64,000 bases of DNA from Paenibacillus silvae (GCF_014639235.1 NZ_BMFU01000004.1:613222-677221); one strand, 5' to 3'. Positions 8,554-17,758 are shown, numbered from the stretch's first letter. The notes: generated from the sequence alone by a model not told the origin. Made by a program: numbers and translations.

Positions 8554-11208
8554 ATGAAAAGAAAACGTACCGCTATAGTTGCGGTCATGCTCATGAGCAG
8601 TCTGTTAATTACACAAAGTGTGAATTATGCAGAGGGCGAAACACCGGCGGTTACAGAGCAGCAAACGGCGGATACGCAGGATGCTGGCGTTGGAGCAGTT
8701 CAAACCGATCGCGCAGGCAAGGATAAATCACAGGAGGGCTCTTCTGATGTAACTGTGACCTCAGACGCTGCAAAGACTCGAGCGGCAAAGGCTGCGAACA
8801 AATCTGCTCAAGCCGAGATGCCTGTCCCTGCTGGTATGGAAGCTGTCGCGGAGAACGATGAGCTGATCCTGTATTTGCAGCCGGAGACGACCGAGATTGC
8901 TGTCAAGGATAAGCAGAACGGTGTGATGTGGTTTTCCAATCCGCAGGATCGGGAGCAGGATGCCATTGCCACGGGGTATAACAAGTCTCAGCTGAATGTG
9001 CAGCTTGAGCTGACGTATTACGATAATGCGGGCAATGCGCTGAAATACGATAATTTTACACATAGTGTACAGAGTGGTCAGTTCGAGATTGAAAAAGTAG
9101 AGCATGGACTCAACATCGTATACACGCTGGGCGAAGTCAAAAGTGATATCGAAGCGATCCCCAAATATATTAGCGAGGAACGCTTTAACACATTGATTCT
9201 CGGGAAGCTGGAGGAGAAGGACCAGAAGGAGATCGAGAAGCGCTTTCGTCACGATGAGCAGAATAAACGTTATGAGAGACGGGACTCCTCTCTGAAGGGC
9301 GTGGGTTTGTCGAAGGTCACCCGTATTTTTGAATCCATCGGCTATGACGAAGCTCAGATTGCCATCGACAAAGCAGCTTACGGAGAGGAAGAAAGCGGGG
9401 GCGCCAATGTGGTTGTACCCGTTCACTATCGACTCGAAGATGGGCGCTTGAGGGTATCGATACCCGAGAATGGCATTGAATATCCGGAAGCGATGAAAAT
9501 TCAATCCTTGTCCCTGCTGCCGTTCTTCGGAGCAAGCGGGCCTAAGGAGGAAGGCTACAGTCTGGTGCCTGACGGTTCGGGTTCCCTGATTTATTTTAAC
9601 AACAGAAAGACGTATGCATCACCCTACAGTACAGCGCTGTACGGCAGTGATCATGCAATCAACCAGCTTACACAAATCCAGAAGGAGCAGAAGGCGAGAA
9701 TGCCCGTGTTTGGTATGAGTTACGGAGATAAGGGATACCTCGCTGTCATTGATAAAGGGGATGCTGTCGCCTCCGTTGAGGCGGATATCAGCGGCAGATT
9801 GAATCAGTACAACACCGTGCATCCAAGTTTCGCGCTAAGCAGTATGGAGGAGGTTACGCTTACGAATGGCTGGCGTTCGAGCACAGTCAAGCGGTTTCAG
9901 GCAGAGCCTTTTCATAACGAGATGGCTGTTGTCTACGAATTTCTGAATGCGGATGATGCGAGTTATTCGGGGATGGCGTCCAAGTATCGGGATTACCTGA
10001 TTGGGCAAAAGAAGCTCACACGCCTGGCAGACGATACTGCATTGCCTTTCTACGTGGAACTGATCGGTGGCATTCCGAAGAAAAAGTTTTTCCTCGGAAT
10101 TCCGTACAATGCCTATGAGCCGCTGACCACGTTTGAAGAGGCACAGGATATCGTAAAGGAGATGCAGGACCTGGGTGTAAAGGATATCCAGCTGCAATAC
10201 TCGGGATGGTTCAACGGAGGGGTTCATCACGATCTGCCAAAGTCCATCCAGGTTGATAAGAAGCTCGGAGGGATAAAGGGCTTGCAAAGCCTTCAGGCAT
10301 ATATGCAAGAAAATGGCTTCGGGTTGTACCCGGATGTATCTTTTCTGGAGGTGTTCCCGGAGGCGGATGCATTCAAGAAGTCGTACGCGTCCCGGCAGAT
10401 TACAGGCAAACTCGCACAAGTTTTCCCGTATCGCATGTCCACGTTTACGCGGGATGAGGAGGCTTCTCCGGGGTATGTTCTCAGTCCCGAGGCCGTACCG
10501 GGCATTGTGAACGGATTTTTGCAGGACTATGCAACGCTCGGACTCAAGGGCATTTCGCTGCGCGATCTGGGTGATCAGCTTCATTCCGATTACAACCGGG
10601 CTAAGGTGATCAACCGTGAGCAAGCCAAGCAGGTTGTGGTTGAGCAGCTTGAGCAAGTAAAGGCTTCCTCTGAAGCATCTCTACTACTGGAAGGTGGCAA
10701 TGTGTACGCCATTCCTTATGCCGGACATATTGTAGACGCTCCGATGAGCAGCAGTGGATTTAACATCACGGACGAGACGGTTCCTTTTTTCCAGCTGGTC
10801 TATCACGGCTACATTCAATACACAGGTACAGCATGGAATATGTCTGAGGATCAGGATTCTCTCAAGCAGATGCTGCGAGCGATTGAAACGGGCTCAGCGC
10901 CGTATTATACGTGGTTCCACGCTGATCCGTCCGCGATCAAGCTGACGGGCTTCGACGAGTTATATTCAGCCGATTATCGGCGCTGGATTCAGGAATCGGC
11001 CGAACGGTATGCTGAGCTGAACGAGGTGCTGCATGACGTGCAGAATCAAATCATTGTCAAACATGAAAAGCTGAGCGAAGGTGTCTATCAGACGACGTAT
11101 GAAAAAGGAAAAACAGTCATTGTGAATTACAACGATGCTGCTGTGAAGGTGAACGGTGTAAATGTGGCAGCGAAGAGCTACCAGGTAGGAGGTGACACGC
11201 CGGAATGA
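8554..11208 (+). CDS. DUF5696-like large secreted protein, possible TIM-barrel glycosidase relative
   Basis: This 884-aa protein has a signal peptide (SLLITQSVNYAEG region) followed by a low-complexity Ala/Thr/Gln stretch to about residue 90. The N-terminal half is beta-rich, like the supersandwich domain of some glycosidases (QPETTEIAVKDKQNGVMWFSN). From about residue 500 the sequence alternates strands and helices as in a TIM barrel: VKDIQLQYSGWFNGG, FGLYPDVSFLEVF, LKGISLRDLGDQLHSDY and LLEGGNVYAIPYAGHIVD. Conserved acidic residues at the strand ends could be catalytic. The C-terminus forms short beta strands (TVIVNYNDAAVKVNGVNV). I associate it with the family named DUF5696 from memory, which is unverified. 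GAAAGGAGGTACCGGAG precedes ATG 8554. The end overlaps the next permease by 4 bases. Enzymatic activity is an inference from fold pattern and neighbours. Confidence 0.65.
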   Translation: MKRKRTAIVAVMLMSSLLITQSVNYAEGETPAVTEQQTADTQDAGVGAVQTDRAGKDKSQEGSSDVTVTSDAAKTRAAKAANKSAQAEMPVPAGMEAVAENDELILYLQPETTEIAVKDKQNGVMWFSNPQDREQDAIATGYNKSQLNVQLELTYYDNAGNALKYDNFTHSVQSGQFEIEKVEHGLNIVYTLGEVKSDIEAIPKYISEERFNTLILGKLEEKDQKEIEKRFRHDEQNKRYERRDSSLKGVGLSKVTRIFESIGYDEAQIAIDKAAYGEEESGGANVVVPVHYRLEDGRLRVSIPENGIEYPEAMKIQSLSLLPFFGASGPKEEGYSLVPDGSGSLIYFNNRKTYASPYSTALYGSDHAINQLTQIQKEQKARMPVFGMSYGDKGYLAVIDKGDAVASVEADISGRLNQYNTVHPSFALSSMEEVTLTNGWRSSTVKRFQAEPFHNEMAVVYEFLNADDASYSGMASKYRDYLIGQKKLTRLADDTALPFYVELIGGIPKKKFFLGIPYNAYEPLTTFEEAQDIVKEMQDLGVKDIQLQYSGWFNGGVHHDLPKSIQVDKKLGGIKGLQSLQAYMQENGFGLYPDVSFLEVFPEADAFKKSYASRQITGKLAQVFPYRMSTFTRDEEASPGYVLSPEAVPGIVNGFLQDYATLGLKGISLRDLGDQLHSDYNRAKVINREQAKQVVVEQLEQVKASSEASLLLEGGNVYAIPYAGHIVDAPMSSSGFNITDETVPFFQLVYHGYIQYTGTAWNMSEDQDSLKQMLRAIETGSAPYYTWFHADPSAIKLTGFDELYSADYRRWIQESAERYAELNEVLHDVQNQIIVKHEKLSEGVYQTTYEKGKTVIVNYNDAAVKVNGVNVAAKSYQVGGDTPE

Positions 11209-12104
11209 AATTCAAAAAATTATCCTTGGAGCAAAAAAACAGATATTACGGTCTGTACTTCATCCTGCCCTGGTTCCTCGGGTTCCTCTTTCTGTTCATG
11301 GTGCCGTTGATCTCGTCGTTCCGTTACAGTCTGAGCAATCTGCAGGTGTCTAACGAAGGTTTTAGTCTGGAATTTATTGGTCTGGCCAATTTCCGCGAGG
11401 CTTTATTCTCACACGAATCCTATGTGCGCATGTTGACGGAATCGGTACTGAATATCGTGGTGAATACACCGTTAATCATCATATTCAGCCTGTTCTTTGC
11501 CGTTATTCTGAATCAGAAGTTTCATGGCAGGGTGCTGGCAAGAGCGATTTTTTTCCTGCCGGTTATTCTGGCTTCGGGTATTATTGCGAGCATCGAAAAC
11601 GGGGACCTGATGCAATCCGTTGTCCGTAATGCAAACGATATGACGGGCGGCGGTCTATCTGTTATGAAAAATCTGGATCTGACCATTATGCTGCTTGAGT
11701 CTGGCATGAGTCCGATCCTGGTTGAATATTTGACAGGTGCAGTAAGCCGGATTTACGAAATTGTCAGCCAGTCCGGTGTGCAGATTCTGATTTTCCTTGC
11801 TGGCTTGCAGTCCATCTCGCCATCTCTATATGAAGCTGCCAAGATTGAAGGATCAACGGGATACGAAGCCTTCTGGAAAATCACATTCCCAATGCTAAGC
11901 CCTCTGATTCTCACGAATCTGGTCTATACCATTGTGGACAGCTTCATCCGTGATCAGACGAGCCGGCTGGTGGTGGATACGGCCTTCAAAAGCTTTAATT
12001 TTGGACTCAGTGCGGCGATGTCCTGGATCTATTTTGCCATCATTGCACTGATTCTGTGGGTAACCACTGCGATTGTGTCCCGCAAGGTCTTTTATCAGAA
12101 TTAG
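11205..12104 (+). CDS. Sugar ABC transporter permease (MalF type) with extracytoplasmic insertion
   Basis: This 299-aa permease starts at ATG 11205, overlapping the stop of the upstream gene by ATGA, a sign of translational coupling. The EAA loop is YEAAKIEGSTGYEAFWKI followed by TFPMLSP. An insertion of roughly 60 residues (about 127-185, containing NANDMTGGGLSVMKNLDL) lies between membrane segments, where ordinary CUT1 permeases have a short loop. It may contact a partner outside the cell, possibly one of the extracellular proteins encoded here. The gene pairs with the permease at 12156. No binding protein lies directly beside this pair, so it may share those upstream. Confidence 0.9.
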   Translation: MKFKKLSLEQKNRYYGLYFILPWFLGFLFLFMVPLISSFRYSLSNLQVSNEGFSLEFIGLANFREALFSHESYVRMLTESVLNIVVNTPLIIIFSLFFAVILNQKFHGRVLARAIFFLPVILASGIIASIENGDLMQSVVRNANDMTGGGLSVMKNLDLTIMLLESGMSPILVEYLTGAVSRIYEIVSQSGVQILIFLAGLQSISPSLYEAAKIEGSTGYEAFWKITFPMLSPLILTNLVYTIVDSFIRDQTSRLVVDTAFKSFNFGLSAAMSWIYFAIIALILWVTTAIVSRKVFYQN

Positions 12105-12155
12105 CTTAATAATTTGAACTCATCTTTTACCCAGAAACGGAGAGGGAGGCCTGAC

Positions 12156-13169
12156 ATGAAGACAGAAACCGCAGCAGGACAGCCGTCTATGAAAAAGGAA
12201 TGGCTGCAGCGCCTGGGTTCCACGGCCTACTGGTTTGAAGGGATCAAGAAGTGGGCATGGATTCTGGTCCGGTTTGTGCTGATTTTTGGCATATCATTTG
12301 TAATTCTTTATCCCATTTTATTAAAAATATCTATATCCTTCAAAAGCATGTCCGATCTGTATGACCCCACGGTGATCTGGATTCCGCGAACCTTTACGTT
12401 AGAGAACTTCAAGCTGGTCTTTACAGCAATGAATTACCCTAGCGTGCTGATGAATACCTTGTGGCTATCGTCGGCGGTAATGCTGCTGCAGACGATAACC
12501 TGTGTGCTGGCAGGCTACGGGTTTGCACGAATCAGGTTCAAAGGCAGCGGTTTGTTGTTTGCTGCAGTCATCTTTACCATCCTGGTGCCCACGCAGACGA
12601 TTATGATCCCGCTGTATCTGAATTTCAAAAACTTTGATGTGATGGGGCTGATTGAGCTGTTTCGCGGCAGTCCTGCCAATCTGATCAACACGTACTGGCC
12701 GTTTCTGATCTCGGCAGCCCTTGGTATGGGGGTCAAGACAGGCCTGTACGTGTACATTTTCCGCCAGTTTTTCAGAGGCATTCCGCGTGAAATCGAAGAG
12801 GCAGCGTATGTGGATGGAGCGGGGTATTTCAGAACATTCGGGCGAATTATTCTGCCAAACGCGATACCTTCTATGGTTACTGTCATGCTGTTTTCGTTTG
12901 TATGGCAATGGAATGATTCCTTTTTCACCAATATGTATCTGAACGAGCCTAAGGTGATGTCGTCAATGATGTCATCATCCGGGTTCACGATTGCAACCTA
13001 TTTGACGGGGGGCGGTCAGGCTGCTGCCTCGTATACGCAGGATCCGTTTTTCATGTCAATGATGATGAACACCAGTGTGCTGATGGCGATACTGCCGCTC
13101 ATTATTATTTATCTGTTCGTTCAGCGCCATTTCGTAGAGAGTGTGGAGCGTTCCGGTCTTGTAGGATAA
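12156..13169 (+). CDS. Sugar ABC transporter permease (MalG type)
   Basis: The 337-aa product is the partner of the preceding permease. ATG 12156 is preferred because GAGAGGGAGGCCTGAC lies just upstream; a TTG at 12114 is in frame but has no ribosome site. Six membrane segments follow a soluble N-terminal stretch of about 40 residues that is longer than usual. The EAA motif is EEAAYVDGAGYFRTFGRIIL. An additional hydrophilic stretch (FRGSPANLINTYW, and later TGGGQAAASYTQDPF) sits in outside loops. After the stop there are about 180 bases without a clear gene before the GH30 enzyme, which probably still belongs to the same transcript. Confidence 0.91.
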   Translation: MKTETAAGQPSMKKEWLQRLGSTAYWFEGIKKWAWILVRFVLIFGISFVILYPILLKISISFKSMSDLYDPTVIWIPRTFTLENFKLVFTAMNYPSVLMNTLWLSSAVMLLQTITCVLAGYGFARIRFKGSGLLFAAVIFTILVPTQTIMIPLYLNFKNFDVMGLIELFRGSPANLINTYWPFLISAALGMGVKTGLYVYIFRQFFRGIPREIEEAAYVDGAGYFRTFGRIILPNAIPSMVTVMLFSFVWQWNDSFFTNMYLNEPKVMSSMMSSSGFTIATYLTGGGQAAASYTQDPFFMSMMMNTSVLMAILPLIIIYLFVQRHFVESVERSGLVG

Positions 13170-13350
13170 TGAAAAGCTCGGAGTTGTGATACAGGAGATA
13201 CGAAACTAAAGCTGAGAAGCCTGGAAAGCACTAGGATGATGTTGGGAAGTTTGCAGGCCATTCGGGGCGACCTGTCTATACCGACGGTCTCCTGAAAGGT
13301 ACTGCTGGCAATGAATGTTGGCTGCACAGGTCAGGAAGAGGGGAAGAGGA

Positions 13351-14904
13351 ATGGAGAGTAATACACTAGAAACACAAGTGAAACCGGATAAGAGAATTAC
13401 GATTGACGGAGGAATCCGTTATCAGCGTATAGACAACTTCGGGGCTTCGGACGCATGGTCGATGGAACCACTCGGAAGGTATTGGAATGAAGAGAACAAA
13501 GCTCGGGTAGCTGATCTTTTGTTTTCCAGAGAAAAGGGAATCGGATTATCCGCGTGGCGTTTCAACATTGGTGCAGGCTCGGCAGAAACGGATCAGAATC
13601 GCATTCCTGACCCGTGGAGACGAGCGGAAGCTTTCAAAATGGCGGAGGAAGGGGAATATGACTGGAGCAAGCAGTCAGGTCAGCAATGGTTTCTGAAGGC
13701 AGCTTATGATCGGGGTGTAGAGACACTTATCGCCTTTGTGAACAGCCCTCCGGTATGGATGACCAAGAATGGTCATGCTCAGCCTGATCCTGAAGTCGGT
13801 TCCACTAACCTGAGAACAGGGTATGAAGGCAAATTTGCGGCCTATCTTATGGATGTATTGGCACATTTCAAGCAAAAAGGGCTGGCTTTTAATTACATCA
13901 GTCCGATCAACGAGCCAACCTGGGACTGGAACCAGGCTTGGCAGGAGGGCAATCGCTACAATAACGATGATCTGAAACAAGTCATTCTTGAGTTATATCG
14001 TCAGCTGCAGCAGAGCGACCTGCACACGCAAATCAGCGCACCCGACGGTGTGGAGATTACTTCACTGCTGGACGATGAATATTATCGTCAGTTTGCGGGC
14101 AGCGGAACCTATTCCAGTGGTGCAAACCAGCTGGGGACAGGCAAATACCGGGAGTACATAAAAGACCTGATTGGCGATCCTCAGATGAAAGAAGCCATTG
14201 GCAACAAAATCGCGTCCCATTCCTACTGGTCCGACTACAGTAATCCGGGAGATGATCGACTGGTGAGGCTTAGGCAGCTGCTACACAACAACCTCATCCA
14301 TTACGATCAAGACAGCAAATATTGGGTCACGGAATATTGCATTTTGGGGGATTATGGCCCTGGACGTGATTTAGGCATTGAACCAGCGCTGCATGCCGCA
14401 AGAACGATTCACTTTGATCTGGTTGAAGCCCATGCTGCGGCCTGGCAGTGGTGGACGGCTGTCTCCAAGGTGGATTATAAGGATGGACTGATCTATACGG
14501 ATTATCAGGAAGCTGGAGACGAGCAGAACATTCTGACCTCTAAGATGCTGTGGGTGCTCGGCAATTACAGCCGATTCATCCGTCCCGGAGCAAAGCGAGT
14601 CGAACTCAACGGGCTAGGAGAGGAAGCTGACAGCGGCCTGCTCGGTTCTGCCTACATTCATGAGGAAGAGCAGACGGTAACGGTTGTTTTCGTAAACCAT
14701 GGCGAACACGATAAGTGCATCCAAGTGAATCTTCGGGAACTGGGCTTGAATGGTCCAATTACCACAATGGAGTCTTATGTAACCAGTGCTGAACTTGATT
14801 TAGCTTCTCAGGAGACGGTTACAAGCGAGGCAGGAGAGCAGTCATTTATTTTGACTATTCCGGGAAAATCTGTTGTGACCTTCACTGGCGGTGTTAAAGA
14901 ATAG
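13351..14904 (+). CDS. Glycoside hydrolase family 30, cytoplasmic (endo-beta-1,6-galactanase-like)
   Basis: This 517-aa enzyme has a GH30-type sequence. The N-terminal strand contains RIDNFGASDAWSMEPLG, the general acid/base is Glu188 in SPINEPTWDWN, and the likely nucleophile is Glu328 in KYWVTEYC. A C-terminal beta domain follows (about residues 420-517). ATG 13351 follows GAGGGGAAGAGGA; a TTG at 13315 is less likely. There is no signal peptide, so it should act in the cytoplasm on imported oligosaccharides, consistent with its place after two permease pairs. Resemblance is closest to the beta-1,6-galactanase branch of GH30, but beta-1,6-glucanase or xylan activity cannot be excluded from sequence reading alone. 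Confidence 0.88.
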   Translation: MESNTLETQVKPDKRITIDGGIRYQRIDNFGASDAWSMEPLGRYWNEENKARVADLLFSREKGIGLSAWRFNIGAGSAETDQNRIPDPWRRAEAFKMAEEGEYDWSKQSGQQWFLKAAYDRGVETLIAFVNSPPVWMTKNGHAQPDPEVGSTNLRTGYEGKFAAYLMDVLAHFKQKGLAFNYISPINEPTWDWNQAWQEGNRYNNDDLKQVILELYRQLQQSDLHTQISAPDGVEITSLLDDEYYRQFAGSGTYSSGANQLGTGKYREYIKDLIGDPQMKEAIGNKIASHSYWSDYSNPGDDRLVRLRQLLHNNLIHYDQDSKYWVTEYCILGDYGPGRDLGIEPALHAARTIHFDLVEAHAAAWQWWTAVSKVDYKDGLIYTDYQEAGDEQNILTSKMLWVLGNYSRFIRPGAKRVELNGLGEEADSGLLGSAYIHEEEQTVTVVFVNHGEHDKCIQVNLRELGLNGPITTMESYVTSAELDLASQETVTSEAGEQSFILTIPGKSVVTFTGGVKE

Positions 14905-14942
14905 AAGTAAAAGAGTAAATAGTCAGGGTTTCACTCCATATC

Positions 14943-15013
14943 GCCCATGATATAATGGAGCTTGATACATGCAGAAATGTGTTATTAAGCTAAATTCTGT
15001 CATGGGCTTTTTT
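14943..15013 (+). terminator. Intrinsic terminator after the GH30 gene
   Basis: GCCCATGA (14943-14950) pairs with TCATGGGC (15000-15007), with an inner AGCTT/AAGCT stem and a T-run from 15008. A TATAAT sequence within the loop has no good -35 partner and is probably fortuitous. This hairpin closes the first carbohydrate locus. Confidence 0.75.
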
Positions 15014-15051
15014 AACACCTATAATTAAATAGAAAGGAGAAAAAGGAACAG

Positions 15052-15525
15052 ATGAATATTCGTACGGTGGCGTTGGCCATTTTCACACGTAATGATGATG
15101 AGGTGCTTGTGCAAGAATTTCAATTCCCCGGAATTTCAACCACGTTTTATCGCCCTGTTGGCGGTACAGTTGAATTTGGAGAAAACAGTGAGCACACATT
15201 AACACGAGAAATTAGAGAAGAGTTAAATCAAGAGATAGAAGTTCCACAGCTGGTAGCTGTAATCGAGAATATTTTTGGCGTTGAAGAGACAGGGCATGAA
15301 ATTGATTTTATTTATGAAGCAAAATTTAAGAACACCTATGTGTACAGTCAGACGGAGCTTCAAGGTACAGAAGGCAAAGAGTCCTACAGAGCTGTTTGGA
15401 AGTCCATACACGATTTTGATGAAACAAAAGCGGACATAAAGCTTGTTCCAGATGGACTACTGGCTCTATTAACTGGGAAAAAGAGCAGAGATTCTCAATC
15501 TATAATTCATATCAGGACAAGGTAG
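15052..15525 (+). CDS. Nudix hydrolase
   Basis: The 157-aa protein carries a Nudix box: GGTVEFGE followed by REIREELNQEI, matching the GX5EX7REUXEEXGU pattern except that the glycine before the last hydrophobic position is replaced by asparagine. Nudix enzymes cleave nucleoside diphosphates linked to another group, and the box glutamates bind the metal. ATG 15052 follows GAAAGGAGAAAAAGG. The gene stands after a terminator and before a small membrane-anchored protein. The N-terminal strand IRTVALAIFTRNDDEVLVQE is typical of the fold. The substrate cannot be deduced. Confidence 0.9.
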   Translation: MNIRTVALAIFTRNDDEVLVQEFQFPGISTTFYRPVGGTVEFGENSEHTLTREIREELNQEIEVPQLVAVIENIFGVEETGHEIDFIYEAKFKNTYVYSQTELQGTEGKESYRAVWKSIHDFDETKADIKLVPDGLLALLTGKKSRDSQSIIHIRTR

Positions 15526-15577
15526 AATCCAATACGTAATGTAACCCAATCATATCATCCGAAAAGTGAGGGAATTC

Positions 15578-16042
15578 ATGAAAATCAGGAGAAAGAGAAT
15601 GATGATTTTGTATACTTTTTTCATAATCATCGCTTCTTATTTCGCATTAGATCCGCTCATTGTTCTGGATCGAACTGATCAAGCGTTGGGGGATTATGAT
15701 TTTGTTCGGTCATCGCCTGATGCTGAGGTGTTCATTGAAGGAACAGGAAAGCAGCAAATTTCAGATGATCAAGTGTTCACCACCCTGAAAATCATTCGTA
15801 TGAACTGGAATAAGACCCCACTGGCTCTGGATGAAGGAAGTATGATCGAAGCAAAAGAATATTTTGTTGTGCATCGCAATCTAACAATTATGGGATCACA
15901 GTGGATTCCTGGCAGAAGTTTATTCGGTATGGGAACAGATTATGTGCATGTGAAAAAAGGAGAACGAAGAACGCTGTATTTGGCGTTTAATCCAGAAACC
16001 AATAAACTATTGATATTGCCTGCCAATCTGGTCAGTCGATGA
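15578..16042 (+). CDS. Hypothetical protein with N-terminal membrane segment
   Basis: I do not recognise this 154-aa protein. After a basic start (MKIRRKRMM) comes one hydrophobic helix (ILYTFFIIIASYFALDPL), and the remainder is soluble and probably outside the membrane. The C-terminal region is rich in strands (ERRTLYLAFNPETNKLLIL). ATG 15578 is chosen over GTG 15566 because the sequence GTGAGGGA then acts as ribosome site. The gene follows the Nudix gene at a short distance and may be cotranscribed. The 246 bases downstream contain no evident gene. Confidence 0.6.
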   Translation: MKIRRKRMMILYTFFIIIASYFALDPLIVLDRTDQALGDYDFVRSSPDAEVFIEGTGKQQISDDQVFTTLKIIRMNWNKTPLALDEGSMIEAKEYFVVHRNLTIMGSQWIPGRSLFGMGTDYVHVKKGERRTLYLAFNPETNKLLILPANLVSR

Positions 16043-16288
16043 AAGAAATCATAACAGAATGCATATATTCATTTACACTTGAACGGAGAGGACAGAAAAA
16101 ATCTGGGGATAACAGTGATTGGAAGATTGTTCTGTCATCGGAGTGGATTGTGTAAAATCTTTACTTCAACTTATATAACATCATTCTGTTATTGAGAGGT
16201 TTAACTTCTTGTTATCAAGAATAATAAAATATGGTAAGTTTAGTCAATGTACAATGGAGGTTCAAAATAGAAATCGGAGGTTGATACA

Positions 16289-17065
16289 ATGGAAAACAAA
16301 GAAACGTTTAACCTTGTAGTTAATGAATATGAACAATATAGACCCGTATATCCGAGCGAAATGTTTGAAGATATTTTTACATATGTACAGATTAACCAAG
16401 AAGATTCCATTCTGGAGATTGGATGCGGAACAGGGCAGGCTACCGGAGGTTTGGTAAGTAAGGGCTACACAAACATTACGTGTATTGAACTAGGGAGTAA
16501 CCTGGCACAGTTCACCGCAGATAAATTCAAGTCCTATCCCTCCATTCGAGTGATTAATACTTCCTTTGAGAACTGGGATGAGGAAGGAAAGCGTTACTCC
16601 TTAATTGTGTCAGGAACAGCCTTTCATTTCATCAAACCGGAGATCGGTTATCGCCGGGCTTGGGAGCTGCTCGAGGATCAAGGTGGTATCGGCCTTTTCT
16701 GGACGATTCATGTTCCGACCTTTGACTCACTGCATAATGAGATTCGTTCCCACTACACCGCTTTAGCCCCTCATCTGGATGATTCTCACTATCCTTCGCC
16801 AGATGAAGTGATTCAGGAGCGTAAAGAAATTACAGAACAATCCGGCTTGTTCACGGATATTGAGGTTAAGGAGTATAACTGGATACAGACTTGCTCCAGC
16901 GACGAATATGTCGCGTTATTAAATACAAATTCCAAGCATCAACAGCTGGCTGAGGATGTTCGGCGTTCACTTCTGGAGCGAATCAAACATTCAATTGATG
17001 GTGCAGGTGGAACGATCGATAAACAGCACAAGGTTGCTCTTTTTCTAGGGCGGAAGAACCTATGA
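16289..17065 (+). CDS. Class I SAM-dependent methyltransferase
   Basis: The 258-aa protein has the SAM-binding motif I ILEIGCGTGQAT (about residues 41-52), followed by an acidic motif II (ITCIELGSNL), where Glu would bind the ribose. Later FHFIKPEIGYRRAWELL corresponds to the post-motif region of small-molecule methyltransferases. The gene begins at ATG 16289 after CGGAGGTTGATACA. Its stop overlaps the start of the truncated methyltransferase remnant by ATGA, so the two were translationally coupled. The acceptor substrate is unknown. Confidence 0.9.
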   Translation: MENKETFNLVVNEYEQYRPVYPSEMFEDIFTYVQINQEDSILEIGCGTGQATGGLVSKGYTNITCIELGSNLAQFTADKFKSYPSIRVINTSFENWDEEGKRYSLIVSGTAFHFIKPEIGYRRAWELLEDQGGIGLFWTIHVPTFDSLHNEIRSHYTALAPHLDDSHYPSPDEVIQERKEITEQSGLFTDIEVKEYNWIQTCSSDEYVALLNTNSKHQQLAEDVRRSLLERIKHSIDGAGGTIDKQHKVALFLGRKNL

Positions 17066-17292
17066 GTGATCAGCGTTCAACATACAATATTCAAACGGCG
17101 GTGTTAAGTTTTCAAGAGGAGTTGGAGCGGTTAAAGGTTCAGGCCATCATGGGGTGGCCCAAGGAGTTCCGCAATCTGGAGGGGTATGGTTTGAAAAACG
17201 GGATGCGTGTATTGGAGGTCGGAAGCGAACAAAGGAAACGATTAGGAGGAATATCAAATGACTGTTCAGGTAAAACCAGTTTCTTTGGATGA
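17062..17292 (+). pseudogene. Truncated methyltransferase remnant (N-terminus only)
   Basis: This frame begins normally, overlapping the previous stop by ATGA, and reads like the start of another class I methyltransferase: AIMGWPKEFRNLEGYGLKNG and then RVLEVGS, which is the beginning of SAM motif I. Just where the glycine-rich turn should continue, the sequence changes to EQRKRLGGISN, which is simply the untranslated leader and start of the next gene read in another frame. The rest of the enzyme (normally 150 or more residues) is missing. A deletion ending near 17225 is the simplest explanation. The 76-aa product cannot bind SAM. Confidence 0.75.
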
Positions 17293-17707
17293 TTGGTTTG
17301 CTTGTACTCAATTAGAGGTAAGTGAAGAACAGAAAACAACGTTCCCTGCACCCGTCGTTTATTGGCTGGCCGAATCCAGATTTGTCACAGACTTTCAACC
17401 CATGGCGATCTACAACGGTACGAATCTCGTTGGTTTTGCAGTGTATTCCGATCAAGCTCATGATATGGGTGACTATTGGCTTCCTGCTCTAATGATTGAC
17501 AGTAAGTTTCAAGGCAGAGGGTATGGAAAAGAAGCATTGCTGGCTTTAGCTCAATGGATGCAAACAACGCTGAACTGTGAACGTATTCTGATAGGACATA
17601 GACCTGAGAATCGGGCGGCAAGTAGTTTGTATGAATCTCTCGGTTTTCACCGGATAAGTGAAGAACTTATCGATGGTGAGGTTGTTCGAGCTTTGCAGTG
17701 CAATTGA
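17258..17707 (+). CDS. GNAT family N-acetyltransferase
   Basis: The 149-aa protein has the acetyl-CoA binding motif A QGRGYGKEALLAL (from residue 85) and a motif B region NRAASSLYESLGF. These are typical of GNAT enzymes, and the length resembles small spermidine- or BltD-type acetyltransferases. ATG 17258 has TTAGGAGGAATATCAA upstream. That ribosome site lies within the end of the truncated methyltransferase frame, so this gene was probably third in an operon before the deletion. The substrate is unknown. Confidence 0.88.
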   Translation: MTVQVKPVSLDDWFACTQLEVSEEQKTTFPAPVVYWLAESRFVTDFQPMAIYNGTNLVGFAVYSDQAHDMGDYWLPALMIDSKFQGRGYGKEALLALAQWMQTTLNCERILIGHRPENRAASSLYESLGFHRISEELIDGEVVRALQCN

Positions 17708-17758
17708 TGGACGATATCTGCTTGGGTACAACAGTTTATTCAAATAGGAGACAGGATT

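Noticed and set aside
9835..10656. Long open frame on the minus strand (273 codons) inside the DUF5696-like gene
   Set aside because: It lies wholly within a well-supported coding gene on the other strand, has no ribosome site and shows no domain pattern.
14951..14956. TATAAT sequence before the Nudix gene
   Set aside because: It lies in the loop of the GH30 terminator and has no acceptable -35, so I do not call it a promoter.
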